A DNA stretch of 64,000 nucleotides from Symbiodinium natans (lineage: Eukaryota > Sar > Dinophyceae > Suessiales > Symbiodiniaceae). A program made the position numbers and the translations under genes. Positions 1-11,489 of the stretch are shown here, in pieces. Each line of letters starts with the position of its first letter. The first letter of the stretch is position 1. The stretch lies in assembly GCA_905221605.1 (NCBI GenBank), contig CAJNDS010002629.1, forward strand, positions 186,001 through 250,000. Reading direction: 5' to 3'. The notes below the pieces were generated by a model. It ran no database searches. It was given only the letters and a program-made list of their open reading frames with translations, and was not told the DNA's origin.

Positions 1-1449
1 TGACTAGAATTTGATTTTGGGTTATACTCTATACAAGTTACCCCGAGTTTGTACTGTAAATATGTCAGTTGGTTTTGGATGTCATGCAACTGTTGAAAGA
101 ACTCTCCTATTTTCAAGGGCAGGCAAATTGGAAGATCATGCAATACATCTTTGCATATTTCAAAGGTGCTAGCATAAGTAGCGAAATCACTATGGCTAGG
201 TATTTTGACTCTTTCGAAACTTGCTATGGAACATAATGGGATTGAAAGTATTGCCTTGCGAGTTCAATTGTTACCTGATGTGAGATTTACATCGGCGGCC
301 GGATATTCTCAACACCAGATAACCAGTTAAACGCTGCATATTTCGCTGCCTTGCATGCGCTTACTAATTTGCACAACGTATGTGTCTCATAACTTCTCGG
401 AAAATACTCGTATTTATATGAGTCTCGCCCCTCTAGTAAACAATGCAAATAATTGTGGCATTTCGATTAACGTAATTGAAGGTCCGGTTGTAAGTTTATC
501 GTTTGAATGGCCGGAATACTGGAAGAGAATGAAGGACAGCCATGGGGACAACCGTTGCACCAAAAAAATCGTAGATAGGTACAACAAGTACAATGCTCGC
601 AACAGAAAAACTTGTAGAACTTATCGGATTATACCCAAACTAGTGTGAGGTGAGCGCACGCAGTTGTTTCTGCATTCTTTGTTTGTCTTACTTGTTATTG
701 GGTCCCCCCCCCAAGTTTGAAATGCACACGGTGGCATTGGGTTATCTAATAATAAGCAGCTGTCAATGAGGTTTCTGCATTTTGTTCTACTCTTTAAAAG
801 GCCGTGAATATTGGAAGCCCCCGCACGAAGTTTAAAAGACATACCCTATTCGGAAGATGTGGGGAACATATTTGAGGCCAAGCACATTTTCGAGTCATAT
901 TGCTTGAGTGGGAATGAGGGACAGCTACTGGGACAACCGGCGCGAAACAAATCTAATCAGGGGCTAGTTGCTGATCTGTTTTGAACTGGGGATATCTTCA
1001 TCACAGAGTAACGATGCAGTAGCGATGGCCCGTAACTTGCAATGGTCGAATATATCATGAAATGAATTGAGTAGAACTTATAGGATTGTACCCTTACAGA
1101 TTAGATTGCAGCACTCCGAAGTTTGGAGTGTAAAACCCTGAATTGGGTTGATTTACATGTTTGGAGTGCTTAACCAAGTTTAGATTTGTGGTCCCAACCC
1201 GCAGACTGAACTTTGAATATTCTGAAAATAGTGTAAATAGTTCCATTGATCTAACTTACCTCTAACTGTGTACCGTTTCCACAAGAGTGTGAGAAGCTAT
1301 CGAGCATTTACACTGTAGTAAATCCGTTTCAAGAGCCAGGTACTACTTGTGCAGTATAGACACATACAGACCGAGCATGTCCGAAAATAGCAGGAAATAC
1401 TTTATTTGTATCGGAAACAAAGGCTAGGTAGGTAGGTTGCGGGGTTGGG
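1..1449. other. non-coding, A+T-richer flank with one small diverged repeat
   Basis: I see no convincing gene here; the open frames are short and have no recognisable motif. The only structure noticed is a 23-nt segment at 614-636 that recurs at 1,071-1,093 with two mismatches (both begin GTAGAACTTAT and end TACCC). This suggests an old duplicated or transposon-derived segment. Confidence 0.5.
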
Positions 1450-1512
1450 TTGCATTGTATATGTAAATCGACATCGACTTGCTTGCAAGTTTACAAGGGA
1501 TGGTGTGCCCAC

Positions 1513-1992
1513 ATGGTCCCACCTAGGTACGAGTACTTGCAGTACCCCAAGGTGGCGCTGGATCGGGTTCAGCGCTTTGGTGGCCTCGCCAACCCGGATT
1601 TGCCATGGCCCTCGCTTGAAGATGCTGTGGATGAGAGCGCAATCGGCAAGCTGACAAGGATGACGCAGGCCAAATTCGAGGAGATGGACAGGCTCATGGT
1701 CGACATGGCCATCAAACTCCAGGTCCGACCTCCGGGTACATCAGGCGGCACCAAGGACTTTTCAGCGGCGCATGCTTCCCAACATCTCGGTGACGACAAG
1801 CACGACAAGCAGGACGTTGAAACCGAAAAGGAGTTGTCAGATGTCGTTGAGGCAGAGTTGACTGTGAAGGAGAAGACCGAGAATGTGCCTGTGCTCATGG
1901 AGGAGCGTACGGAGGAGGGTGAAACATTGAATGAGACCCCTTTTGGCATCAACCGCAGCGACAATGGTCGAGGTCCTTTCGCAGTGAACTGA
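1513..1992 (+). CDS. unrecognised acidic ORF or exon (about 160 codons)
   Basis: An open frame runs from the ATG at 1,513 to a TGA ending at 1,992; it is open a little further upstream without an ATG. The N-terminal half contains an amphipathic helix-like stretch rich in Met, Lys and Glu (around residues 40-70). The C-terminal half is dominated by Glu, Asp, Lys and Thr. I recognise no family. The bias toward charged residues and the length make it more exon-like than the neighbouring frames, but an antisense frame of similar length overlaps it, so the coding strand is not certain. It could be a single exon of a host gene whose other exons are too short to see. Confidence 0.3.
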   Translation: MVPPRYEYLQYPKVALDRVQRFGGLANPDLPWPSLEDAVDESAIGKLTRMTQAKFEEMDRLMVDMAIKLQVRPPGTSGGTKDFSAAHASQHLGDDKHDKQDVETEKELSDVVEAELTVKEKTENVPVLMEERTEEGETLNETPFGINRSDNGRGPFAVN

Positions 1993-2139
1993 AACCCTTG
2001 AGCTGCACAGCACACAAAATGCCAACTTGCGGTGGCTGGGCTGAAAGAATTGTATAGACTTCTTCGGCAAAATGCCGCATCTAGTCTAGGAAGAGCACCA
2101 GCGCACATAGCAGCGTTGACAGCATTGTGTGCATGTCTC

Positions 2140-2862
2140 GAAGGCTGCCGCTGCTGAGCAACAGATCTTCCTTTGTTTACAGAGACCGCTATCTAACCAC
2201 CGACCTGCTCGAGACACTCAGTTCAAACTCCCCAGTGAGAGACGTTGTGCGGCATGCGACCATTTAAGCCACTCTTTGAAGCAATTGTTTGAAGACTTGG
2301 CGAACACCGCCTTCCATGAGATTTCTGACAATCGTGCTGTGCTCCTGCACTTTCAAGTTGCAAGGGCAAACCTTGAACGCATATGGCTGCTGCACGCGGC
2401 ACCTTGCTGCAAGCAGCAACGTGGCTTTTAAGTCCTCATTCGACTGTCAGTGCTGGCCTGCGCAATTGGGCTGCTTCAAGCGCAGGAAAGGGAATGGTAC
2501 TTCCAGTGGCCAATGCCTGGCGCCAGAGAGGAGTGTTGAAGGCCCTCTGCGCATGTTTCAATCGTGCAGCTTTGGCTGCTGCTTCTTAGCAACAAGTCTC
2601 TCATCTCTCGAGCAAACTGCAAACTTGCATGTAGAGTCTAGAATCTCGCTGCTACTTCCTGATGTCTATAGGCGCATTCGGCGCATAGTCTATATACTCA
2701 CTAGTGTTGGAAGCAAAGCAGCTTCACCTTCGTGCACGCAAGCGCCACCAACAACAGCAAACACCCTCACGCTCATACGTATGCACGCACACTTTTTGAG
2801 ACATGTTGCCTGTTTGAAGACTTGGTAAGCACAGCCTTCCATGAGATTTGAAGGCATCGTGC
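2140..2862. repeat. diverged direct duplication
   Basis: Two segments about 525 nt apart are clearly related: 2,289-2,337 and 2,812-2,862 both read TTTGAAGACTTGG, then a run containing GCCTTCCATGAGATTT, then ATCGTGC, with scattered differences. A second pair (about 2,142 and 2,571) shares a GCTGC-rich stretch followed by GCAACA. The spacing suggests a decayed tandem duplication of roughly 430-530 bp. No coding function is apparent. Confidence 0.5.
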
Positions 2863-2869
2863 ACACATT

Positions 2870-4400
2870 TTCGAAGGCACAATCGACGCTGCACTTGCTA
2901 AACGCAACAGTGCATAATTAGTAATGATTGCGTTGTTGTCCCCAAAGTTTCTGAACTTCCGAGCTTCGCCTCGGAAAGAGTCTTTACATGTCGTTTCAAC
3001 TGGCCAACACATGCTGGCTGACTGCAACTCGTTTTGCGGTCTCATATACCAATATACTATTTCAGCATTTGTTGCGGCTGTGGAAAGGTCGTCCCGGGCT
3101 TTGGGAGGCTTCGGGTTTTGTAGCTTACATAGGGTGGAACGTATGAGCCTACGCATTGCCCGTAGTTTCAGCAGCGGAAGCAGAATTGAAAGACGGGTTC
3201 TTGAGTTCTGGCTACTGCGTGTGATTGCGCATGCCAGGAGCGGGCATATGTCAATGTTCCTAGACACTAGCCAGCAAGGTCACGACCCCGGAAACAACAT
3301 CAGTTAGCCCTTTGAGTATTGCCAACACAGTGGGGTGCCACCTGTCCAGTTAGCCTTGCATTGGCGCTATTCCATGTTTTCGGTCTATGAAGGGTGTCAC
3401 AACCCTGCTTGAGAGAGTGGCTCCCGGAGTTCTGACCTTGGATCCTTTGTTGAAGGTGCCTGGGGCCATGGATGATGCTTGGATGGAGTTGATGCACCCA
3501 AGCAGAATTTCAGTTCATTGTCCGGTCTAGTTGGTATTCGGAAAGCACCGTCCCGTGGATGCCGCGACATGATTTACGCGCCATGTTGATTCATGACGTG
3601 AGGTGCTTGAGATTATGTACGGGAATGTGTAGGTCACCTTGGGTGCATAGTCTGTCCATCTAGAGGGATGGGTGTCGAGAGTTGAGATTCTCCGAAAGCG
3701 CATGTTGGACGATGATGAGGAGGAGGAGGAGAGCGATGGTGAAGGTGATGCTGCTGCACGGGCGCAGCTGATGGATGGAGGGATGGAGGGATGGATGGAT
3801 GGTGAAGAAGAAGAAAAGATGATGATGACGCTGGTGCTGGTGCTGGTGCTGTGATGTCTACATCGACGACGACGATGCGTATGCAGTGATGGTGACGCTC
3901 TTGGTGACACATGACGATGTCAGCAACGACTGCGCTCAACAAACCATGCTTGCTTGGAACACAGTGTCGCAGTATGTGGCTGCTGCATGCAGTTGCAAAT
4001 AAGTTGTGTTAGGGTTGGGTTGGAGCTGCAGCATTTGCTCGGCAGACAGCTACGGACTTGCCTGAGCCTGGGCCGGAGCAGCCTGTCAGGCCTATCTCGG
4101 CATATACATACATATATATATATATATATTATGTATATATACATATACATACATATACTGTCCGATACGCCTCATCTTCGGCATCATCTCGCAAAAGCGA
4201 CAGTGCTAGCCTTTTGATGGAGCGCAGGGGACGGGCGTCATTTTCTGTCCGGGGAGACTGCTTTAATTTCACCAGCCACGTACAATTATCGTATTACCTT
4301 TATTCCCAGTTTCATTGTCAGCAAATATGTAGGGCACCCTAATTATTAAGTTCCTGACAGTCGTTTCTCGCACCGCAGTGCGGGGGGAAGGCGACACAAC
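2870..4400. other. non-coding with microsatellites
   Basis: No gene is recognised. The stretch contains a GGAT/GGAGG-rich block (about 3,770-3,805), a short GAGGAG run (about 3,715-3,735), four GCTGGT units (about 3,832-3,852) and a TA-rich block at 4,101-4,156. ORFs over these low-complexity tracts on both strands are products of the repeats. Confidence 0.5.
4101..4156. repeat. TA/CATA microsatellite, near-palindromic
   Basis: Alternating TA and CATA/TATG units form a self-complementary tract that could extrude as a hairpin. A similar shorter tract lies at about 4,795-4,830. Confidence 0.8.
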
Positions 4401-4419
4401 TGGGGTAAGCCTTAAAGGT

Positions 4420-5184
4420 GAAGGCGCCTTCCCATATCTGAGGCTATCACCGTACGACTATGGCAAGGATGCTTTGTATGACAAGGACACCAGGACACTC
4501 ATGGAGAAGATCTCGCCTCTTGCTGCCAAGAGTTGCTCAGGTTAGGCCCGACCTACGCCAGCAACGAAGAGAAAGCAAGTTCAGACTTGAAGATCTGATG
4601 CAGCCGTCGTGTCTGGTTGATGCAGATGCCGCATTGATGAAGCTGCCAACAAATCGGTTAGAAACCAGGTTCTCTCACGGCGGACCGGAGTACGATGCCA
4701 AGTATCCTGATGGCATTCCCACTGCGATTGACATCACTCTCAAAAGCGGAAAGGCAAGGCTAGGGCCAGGTTGAGAAGAGGACCGGTCGTGTGTGTATAT
4801 ACATATAACTATATATATATATGTATTGTATCAGGATTAGCATATTGAATATTACATGTTCTGTATGAACGATCAGACCTACGCACAGATATCTTTGTGA
4901 CACTTGGTCTTGGTCTTCAGGCTCCTGACTTTCCCCTTGCTCTGTCCATGATGAATGAAAGCATGACGTCAGCACAACGCCCTGCCACAGGTGATTTCCA
5001 GCGGCATGGCTGCTAGACCGCGCTTGAGAAGAAACGGCACACATGTTGGCCCCTAAACGTCCCCGTCGAATGCACTTGTGGAGTCACTCCCAGCGGTCCC
5101 CAACAGGTCATGTACCCTTCGGGCCACGCTCGAAATACTTCTGCAGACTTGAAGAAGATCCTGCAGCACAAGAACCGCATGCTC
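4420..5184 (+). pseudogene. MmgE/PrpD-like (2-methylcitrate dehydratase family) gene remnant
   Basis: Three readable blocks fit the C-terminal part of the MmgE/PrpD family. Block 1 (4,420-4,542) reads GAFPYL, then DKDTRTLMEKI. Block 2 (about 4,590-4,762, another frame) contains GGPEYDAKYPDGIPT followed by a short beta-strand-like run. Block 3 (5,107-5,184) contains VMYPSGHARNT and DLKKIL, matching the family pattern of a YPxGIP-like strand followed by a YPxGH turn. Between blocks 2 and 3 the boundaries AAAG|GCAAGG and AACAG|GTC are compatible with a GC-AG intron, a type common in dinoflagellates. Blocks 1 and 2 are not in one frame: a readable GPTYASNEEKAS stretch between them lies in the third frame. 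I therefore call it decayed. The family normally has about 450-500 residues and the N-terminal portion was not found. The family call is from motif memory, not a search. Confidence 0.45.
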
Positions 5185-8100
5185 CCCTGGCTTGTATCAA
5201 GCTCCTTTGGGCACACGAGGGCTTCAGAAAAAAGGTGAGATAAGTGAAAGGTGAGATGGACTGTTGTCCCAGCTGGTTTTGTAGGCTGAGGAATGATGAG
5301 AAGCAGAAAGTGCTGGGCACATCGTGCCTATCCCGTATAGGGAGGCAAAGCCCCAAATCCTGAAGCGCAGCTGTGAACACAACATCCACTATAGCCTTCG
5401 AGCCCGAGCTCGCTGGAAGAATCCTACAACATTCAGACATGCATCAGGTTGGGTGACATTGTGTTCCCGGAGCGGGGCACTGTAGACCAGTTCGTCTCCC
5501 GCGCTTTGGCTTGGCTTTTGGTTTGAAGTGCACAGTGCGTAAACAGAGGAGCCTTTCGATTCAATGCAGATCCATGCGCATGATTGTCCCCCCAAGTTGA
5601 GTACTCAGGACTCGTGACGATGAAGGAGTTCCCGCCGCCACAAACGATTTCTTCTAAGAGTCCCACCATATTCTTCTGTTTCCCCCGCTGCAGGGCAAGT
5701 GACGCGTGCCGCCAGCTCTGTGTTGACATGCTGCAGCCTTCATCCTTCTTCCTAATATGAACGGCGCCCCTCCCCCCCCCCCCCCCCTAAAAGAAAGAAG
5801 GAGCCGGAAAGGGTTGTTAGTATTTAGGGGGGGGCGGGGGCGGGTTCTTATCCTTACCGTCATGGAGCAGGTTGCAAGCTTTCGGGCTGATAGGTTTCAG
5901 GCCAATTCTGCAGAATTTTCGAGGGTCGGCTGACGGACCGGGCTTTGGGGCGAGGGCTTTGGTTTTTTTTGCTGCATTCGGGGTGTATTCACAGGGGGAA
6001 GGGTCGCGGCACCCTAAAGACAACCTTCTGGTATCGTCCTGGCACATGCCCTTGTTTTTTCTTGTCCTTTGCGCGGGTCCTTAGCGCAGGATGCTTCGGC
6101 AGCGGATGTCGGCACCCTTTATGATTTCGACTTCAGCGCCATGAAGAAGCATGATTGCGCCACCTCTGCAGTGAGCTGAGGATCTAGCTCGACAGAGTTA
6201 AAGCACTGCGCGGCTTGAGGTTACCATTTGTTTGAGGTCTGTTTGGGGAACTAGTCCATGTGATGTATAGTATTCCCTGCCAAGACAGCATGACTAGAGA
6301 AGTTATTGATTTCATCACCATGGTGGAAGTGATTCAAGTAGAACCTACCCCACGCAGGTGCCAGACTAAATCCGTGAAATTGCCTTCGCCCGAAGGCATT
6401 GATGGTTGAGACAACCACGAAGCGTGCGATGGCCGCATGGCCGGTATGCAGGATCTGGTGAGGGTGTGTGGTTGGATCGAAGTCCTACACAATATTGATG
6501 ACGTCGACTCTGCTCAATTGGAGCAAGTCATGCGCCCAACATTTGTTTAGCATGTTGTGAATGAACCTTTTGCTTGCGCGAAGTATGCCTGCATTGACAG
6601 CGAGCCTCGTCCATGAATCGCTGGCTGCTCGATGTACGTAGTTTAGGATGCAGCAACACTTGCAAAACGGTAAAGCCGCAAGTTTCTACGCACGTCACGC
6701 CGAATCGAAGCACAATCGCAAGCGATCTGATTAACTGAATGCTGGGCATGCGTTTGAAAGCGCACCAAGATTTGTTCATCCGGATTGCACTAGGCGTTTC
6801 GAGTGCGACAAGTACAAAGGGCGCGTGCTTGCATGGCTGACAACTCCTCCGTGCAAAGCACATGCTTTGCATTGGCCTTCGCAAGTGTAAGGTGTCGCTA
6901 GACGGGCTAGGTCTCCCAAGACAAGCAAAATTAGAATGATTAGAAGCCAAAGCCCTTGTGAGCGTGAGCCCAGCACTTCCAGGCTGGTGAGGCACCACCT
7001 CTGCCTTTTGAGAATCGAAGGCACGAGTCAGAAAGCATCAGAACGACACTGCTAGAAACGATCAGAAGCTTGGCTGAGCCATTAGCCGACTTAGAACACA
7101 CATGAACACACATTCAACCAAGCAGCTCCCGTCAGGGCCAGACTGTGCCATACCTGTTTCATCACGCAATCACGCCATGGTTCTGCGATTCCCCCTGGCC
7201 CTCGGCAAACTCAGCAGGCATCCTGGGGAGGGGGGCACCTGTGAGCGATTGGGATGTCACTTTGTCTCCACCAGTGCCTAAGTCACAATGACTCCTTCCC
7301 GCTCTGCTCGAGTTCGCTTGTTGCAGTAGGGGGAAGGTAGCCAAAAACTCCAACCACCCTCATAACGAATGTGAAGTCTCTGGGCCGACATGGCTTCAGT
7401 GTAAGTGTGCCTTCTCGTCAGCATATGCCGCCCCACTTTCTGTTGCAACCTTTGCGGAAGAAGTGCATGCCGCCATGCCGGAAAACCGTCCTGACTGACC
7501 CCTAAACCGTGAATAGTCTGTATAGTTCCTTTCTGAAGATGTGTAAAGACCCGGAACATCCGAAACCTGTCGTGAAAGGTTGCGGTGGAGCTTCTGCTTC
7601 TTCCTTCTACAGGTCCTTCGCTGAACTTTCGCATTTAACCTGCCCGCAGATGTGTCCCCAAATCCTCAAAAATCAAGTCGGGCCTTCATCGCTTGAGCTT
7701 CTTCTTTCGCCTGCTTTCCGGGCCCGACGTTCCTTGAGTGCCTTGACCTGGATTGGGTGTACAATCCCATGTAAAGTGGCGGTGGTGTGCCGAGGTGGTC
7801 CCTTGCTGTGCAAATGGTGCTTCGGACGAAGCGGTGCCAGGTGATCCCCGCATGTTGCGCATCTTTTGGGACTTCAGATGACTTTAGGCTTCCGATGGGT
7901 CCGATGCCTGGGGTTCTGAGATTAGGATGAAGTGAGGCTGCTGTCGAGACGGAGGGTGCTTTGTAGTTGGTAGGAGAGCCGAGCTGATGCCAGCTGCTTC
8001 CTTGACAAATTGAAGCCCTAGGTCCGCAACAAGACTCACTCAATTTTCCAAGCCACTCCGAAGTCACTCCGGCAAAACCCAACCACCACGGACATGTTTG

Positions 8101-11100
8101 GACGTGGCCTGCAGAAGAACGAAATCTCCGTGGCGACGCCGTTCGGGACCGCTGCTGTCTCCCCAAGCCAGCGCACAGTAACCCGCCATGTGGGTTCATG
8201 GCCAGGTTAATGAAAAAGGAAGTAGACGGCAACTGCAGCACGTGCTTGGACTCGCTATCTGCGGCCAAAATATTTCAGTGTGGCATCATGCCCACTCACT
8301 TTGTCTGGAGGATGTGCTCTCCACGGTCGTTGGACTCATCCACCATGTCTCTGAGGCGGACAAATCATCACTATTTTTTGGAATCTCTTCTTTACGTCAA
8401 CTTTACGACGTATAGTTCGAAGTACCAGCACACTTGATCAGCTTCCTTCAGCCCGAAGTGCCCGAAGTGACTAAGTCTGGAGGGCAGGGCGATGCGCCAT
8501 GATACATCTTCTAGTGAGTCCTGAAGCTCTAAGCATGGCTATTCCAGTCGTTGGTTTTCATGGCCATCTGAGTAACTTGTAAGACCAGGAGAGTGTGGAG
8601 CAACGCCTCATGTGGGGTAGTATTCTATATAACGTCCGCCGCCACACACAGGAGCAGCATGAGAAGCCCCCTCAGCGGGACGTGGGCATCGCCTGTCGCG
8701 AGGCTTTTGTTGGTAGGTAATCGTTCACGCGTCCTGCACCTGCTCTTGTAATCCTGGGGCCCTTGTGGACACTGAGCTTAAAGCGCCCTAGCTCTTGTTT
8801 TGTTGTTCTGGCATGTCCTCAGGGAAGTTTTTCTGTCTTGCAGCTGCGATTTCGATGTTTCGTCGCGTCAGCGAACGAAATCGCCTGGGTTGCCTGAGGC
8901 CCCGCCTGTCTTGTGGGAATCCTGACTCGGGGGGCTTTCGAACCCTGAATAGTAAGAAAGCCTCGGAGAGGGCCTGGGCAAGAGGAAAGACTCAAGCCAA
9001 ACGTTCAAGTTGAGAGTTGGGAACCCCGCTCCTAAGGTATGCTGCTGGGTTCTGTCGGCTTCGTGATGCTGTTGTTCTACGTAGTGCTGCCCGGCCGAAT
9101 TTACGCTCTCTTTGATCGCAAGGACCCGCAAGACACTCCAGGAAGGACCAGGCCCTGACAAGGTTCTTTCAGGTAATTAAGGCTCAGGGCCGTGTAGGGG
9201 CCAGCGGCCCAGGAACTGGAAGGACGACGACATTCGCCTTTACGCCTGGACGATCATCAGCACCACCACGTGCCTCTTCACAGCCGTGCTCTCCTTCTCT
9301 GGTTTCAAGGCGCGAAGGCATTCCCCCAACCTTATTAGCGGGGTGGGACTGGCCAATGACTGGCCACACGCTGGGGAGCTTGTAAGCTCCGACTTGCATT
9401 TTTGTGGCAGTCGCACCGGGCAGATGGCAGAATGAGGCACTCCATTGAAAGTCATGCGGCCGAAGCCACCAAGCAATACAAGCTGTCCCCTCGTCAAAAG
9501 TTTCCATCAGAAGCAGAGGACTCAGAGGGACATTTGCCGGACATGCGCCTCACACTGGTACAGCCAACACCAGACGTTCCGGGAACCGTGCTGTTGGTTG
9601 CCTGAACCCTGACCCTGCTGTCGTCCAGAACACATGCCCTGCTTGGGTGTGGAACTTAGGGGTTTTTATCGTCTGAGACTTGTCGCTCGGGTCGCCCGGC
9701 ACCGATGGGTCTTGCATCTTACGTGCTGATGTGATGCGATTCTAGTGGGTGCGAGTCTACTCTTCAGTTGACTGTGGGCTCAGCTTCGTCAGGGCTTCAT
9801 AGCGAGCGGATTAGTATGGGTTCGCTGTCCGAAGTTCGCTCGGAGGTTGTGACTGAGATGGCCATCTATGTTTCAGAGGAGACAACCGGCTTTGTGCCTT
9901 GCCTGTTGAGGCTTTGCAGAGGAGCCAAGAGTTTCAAGCCGCGACGGCCTGCACTAAGGAGTGCATCCGCGCATACGTGCTGTTCCTGCTGGCTTTCGCG
10001 TCCTTGCAGTTGGTCCGAGCCTCATGGTTAGTTCGACTCGGGTTACACGGACGTATTGCAGCGTATTGTTAGGTTGCGTGTTCAGTGATCAGCTTCCGGC
10101 ACCAAGCTTCGTGGAAGTTACTGATCTGATCGAGATGGTAGCCGGAAGGCCGAAGCATATTGAAGCGTCTTGAGATGTCACCGCATGCTCCGGAATCTGA
10201 CCGCCCATAATCTGTTCCCCCAATGAATGGTTCCGGGGTCAAATGGTTTCGTATTTTTGCGGAATCGACTTGTGACCCGGGAAGGATTTGATGAAACTTA
10301 GCCCCCCCCCCGAATTTCGGAGGAGGTTGCAGACGGTTCTGGCTGGACGTGGGGCCGGTGGGATGTGGGGGAATTTGTTTCTCATTCAGACGTGCGTCCG
10401 AAAAGCAGGGCACGAATTAGACCATCCAGTCCATATCATGTGCACTGATCCGCACCCTTTGCATCCAACCTCTCTTTTGATCTGATCTGTGAGCCTCTGA
10501 GGCGTCGAAGCTGATTTCGGGAGCCTACTGCTCCTTGCTGGAATCTTTTCACGTGTTGTGGGTGACGAGGTATTGCCTTTGAGGGCAGTTCGGAGTTGGA
10601 TTGATGGAGTGTCGTAGAAAACCCTTCCTTCGGGCTTAGTTTCGGTCGCAAACTCGTGGGGCACGCGGAAGGTGCGGGGGGTTCGGCCCTCAAGCCCACG
10701 AAAGAAAGAAAGAAAGAGAGGAAAGAGAGGAAGAGAGCTGGGGTTGAGAGGTTATGAGGAAAAGGGGGAAAACTTGTAACTCTGTCATTTCGACATTAGA
10801 GCATCCGTACAGTCTTGTCCGTACTCTCAGCCCACCCACTGCCTACCTGTAGTGCACCGGGGCTGTGGTCGCCGACCTGCATCGCAGCCATCTGTACATC
10901 ATGAAGCGCACTGTCCGGTTCCGTTAATTAAGGGCGGCTTTTTCTACATGCCAATCCACGGAGGCCCTGGGTCCAGAAGCACATCCAGGTTGTTGCATGT
11001 TTTTCTGGGACGGACAGCGCGGAGGGAGGTGTAAGCCGTCATCCAATTGTTGATTATGTCGGTCGGTCTTTCATTACACCTCCCACCCACGTTTTCACTG
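5185..11100. other. gene-poor region
   Basis: No gene is recognised in nearly 6 kb. The longest open frame (7,666-8,268, minus strand, 200 codons) has no motif and is about what chance allows. Other contents are a C/G inverted repeat at 5,772-5,834, a C9 run near 10,303, and an A/G-rich tract (GAAA and GAGA units) at about 10,697-10,760, some 350 bp before the LINE. Confidence 0.5.
5772..5834. repeat. C16/G8 inverted repeat
   Basis: A run of 16 C followed by TAAA (5,772-5,791) faces TTTA followed by eight G (5,823-5,834). The 12-nt arms CCCCCCCCTAAA and TTTAGGGGGGGG are exactly complementary with a 31-nt purine-rich loop. More G runs follow (to about 5,845), so G-quadruplex formation is also possible. 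Confidence 0.75.
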
Positions 11101-11193
11101 CCTCGGTGGACTCGCGCGCCTCGGGGCGGCTTCCCTCACCTGGGGGGGGGGGGGAATGCGTGCCGAGAGAGAGAGAGAGAGAGAGAGAGAGAT

Positions 11194-11227
11194 ACCGCCA
11201 TTTTGGCTCAAGCCATTTTGGCTCAAG
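11194..11227 (+). other. tandem dinoflagellate spliced-leader relics
   Basis: CCATTTTGGCTCAAG occurs twice back to back (11,198-11,212 and 11,213-11,227); the first copy is preceded by ACCG, matching the upstream part of the leader with a short deletion. Dinoflagellate nuclear mRNAs receive a 22-nt trans-spliced leader ending in this core. A genomic copy at the 5' end of a retrotransposon shows that a trans-spliced RNA was reverse transcribed. Two copies imply at least two rounds of trans-splicing and reintegration. The relics lie about 260 nt upstream of the first ORF1 ATG. Confidence 0.9.
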
Positions 11228-11489
11228 CCGTGAGCGGTTCGAGCCCCAGCCCGAGTCCTTGTGGGCAAAACCAACAAAGAGAGACTGAGGGGGGTAGCTT
11301 GCGAGAGGGGGGCCAACCTTCCGCACCGGTGCCGCCATACGTCGTGACCTACCAGTTTGTGCTACCTACGCGACTCCCTCGTGCGGATTGACTTCTACCT
11401 CGAGGGTGGCCTCGGAGCTCATCGGTGACCGCTGCTGCGCGCTTGGGCTGCCGGCGGACGAGTGGAGAGAGCGCGACCCCGCCGACGGC

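Noticed and set aside
7666-8268. 200-codon minus-strand ORF in non-coding sequence
   Set aside because: No motif and about the length chance permits once in a window this size.
11228-11250. GGTTCGAGCCCC resembling a tRNA T-arm after the leader relics
   Set aside because: The stem does not pair and no acceptor, D or anticodon arm surrounds it.
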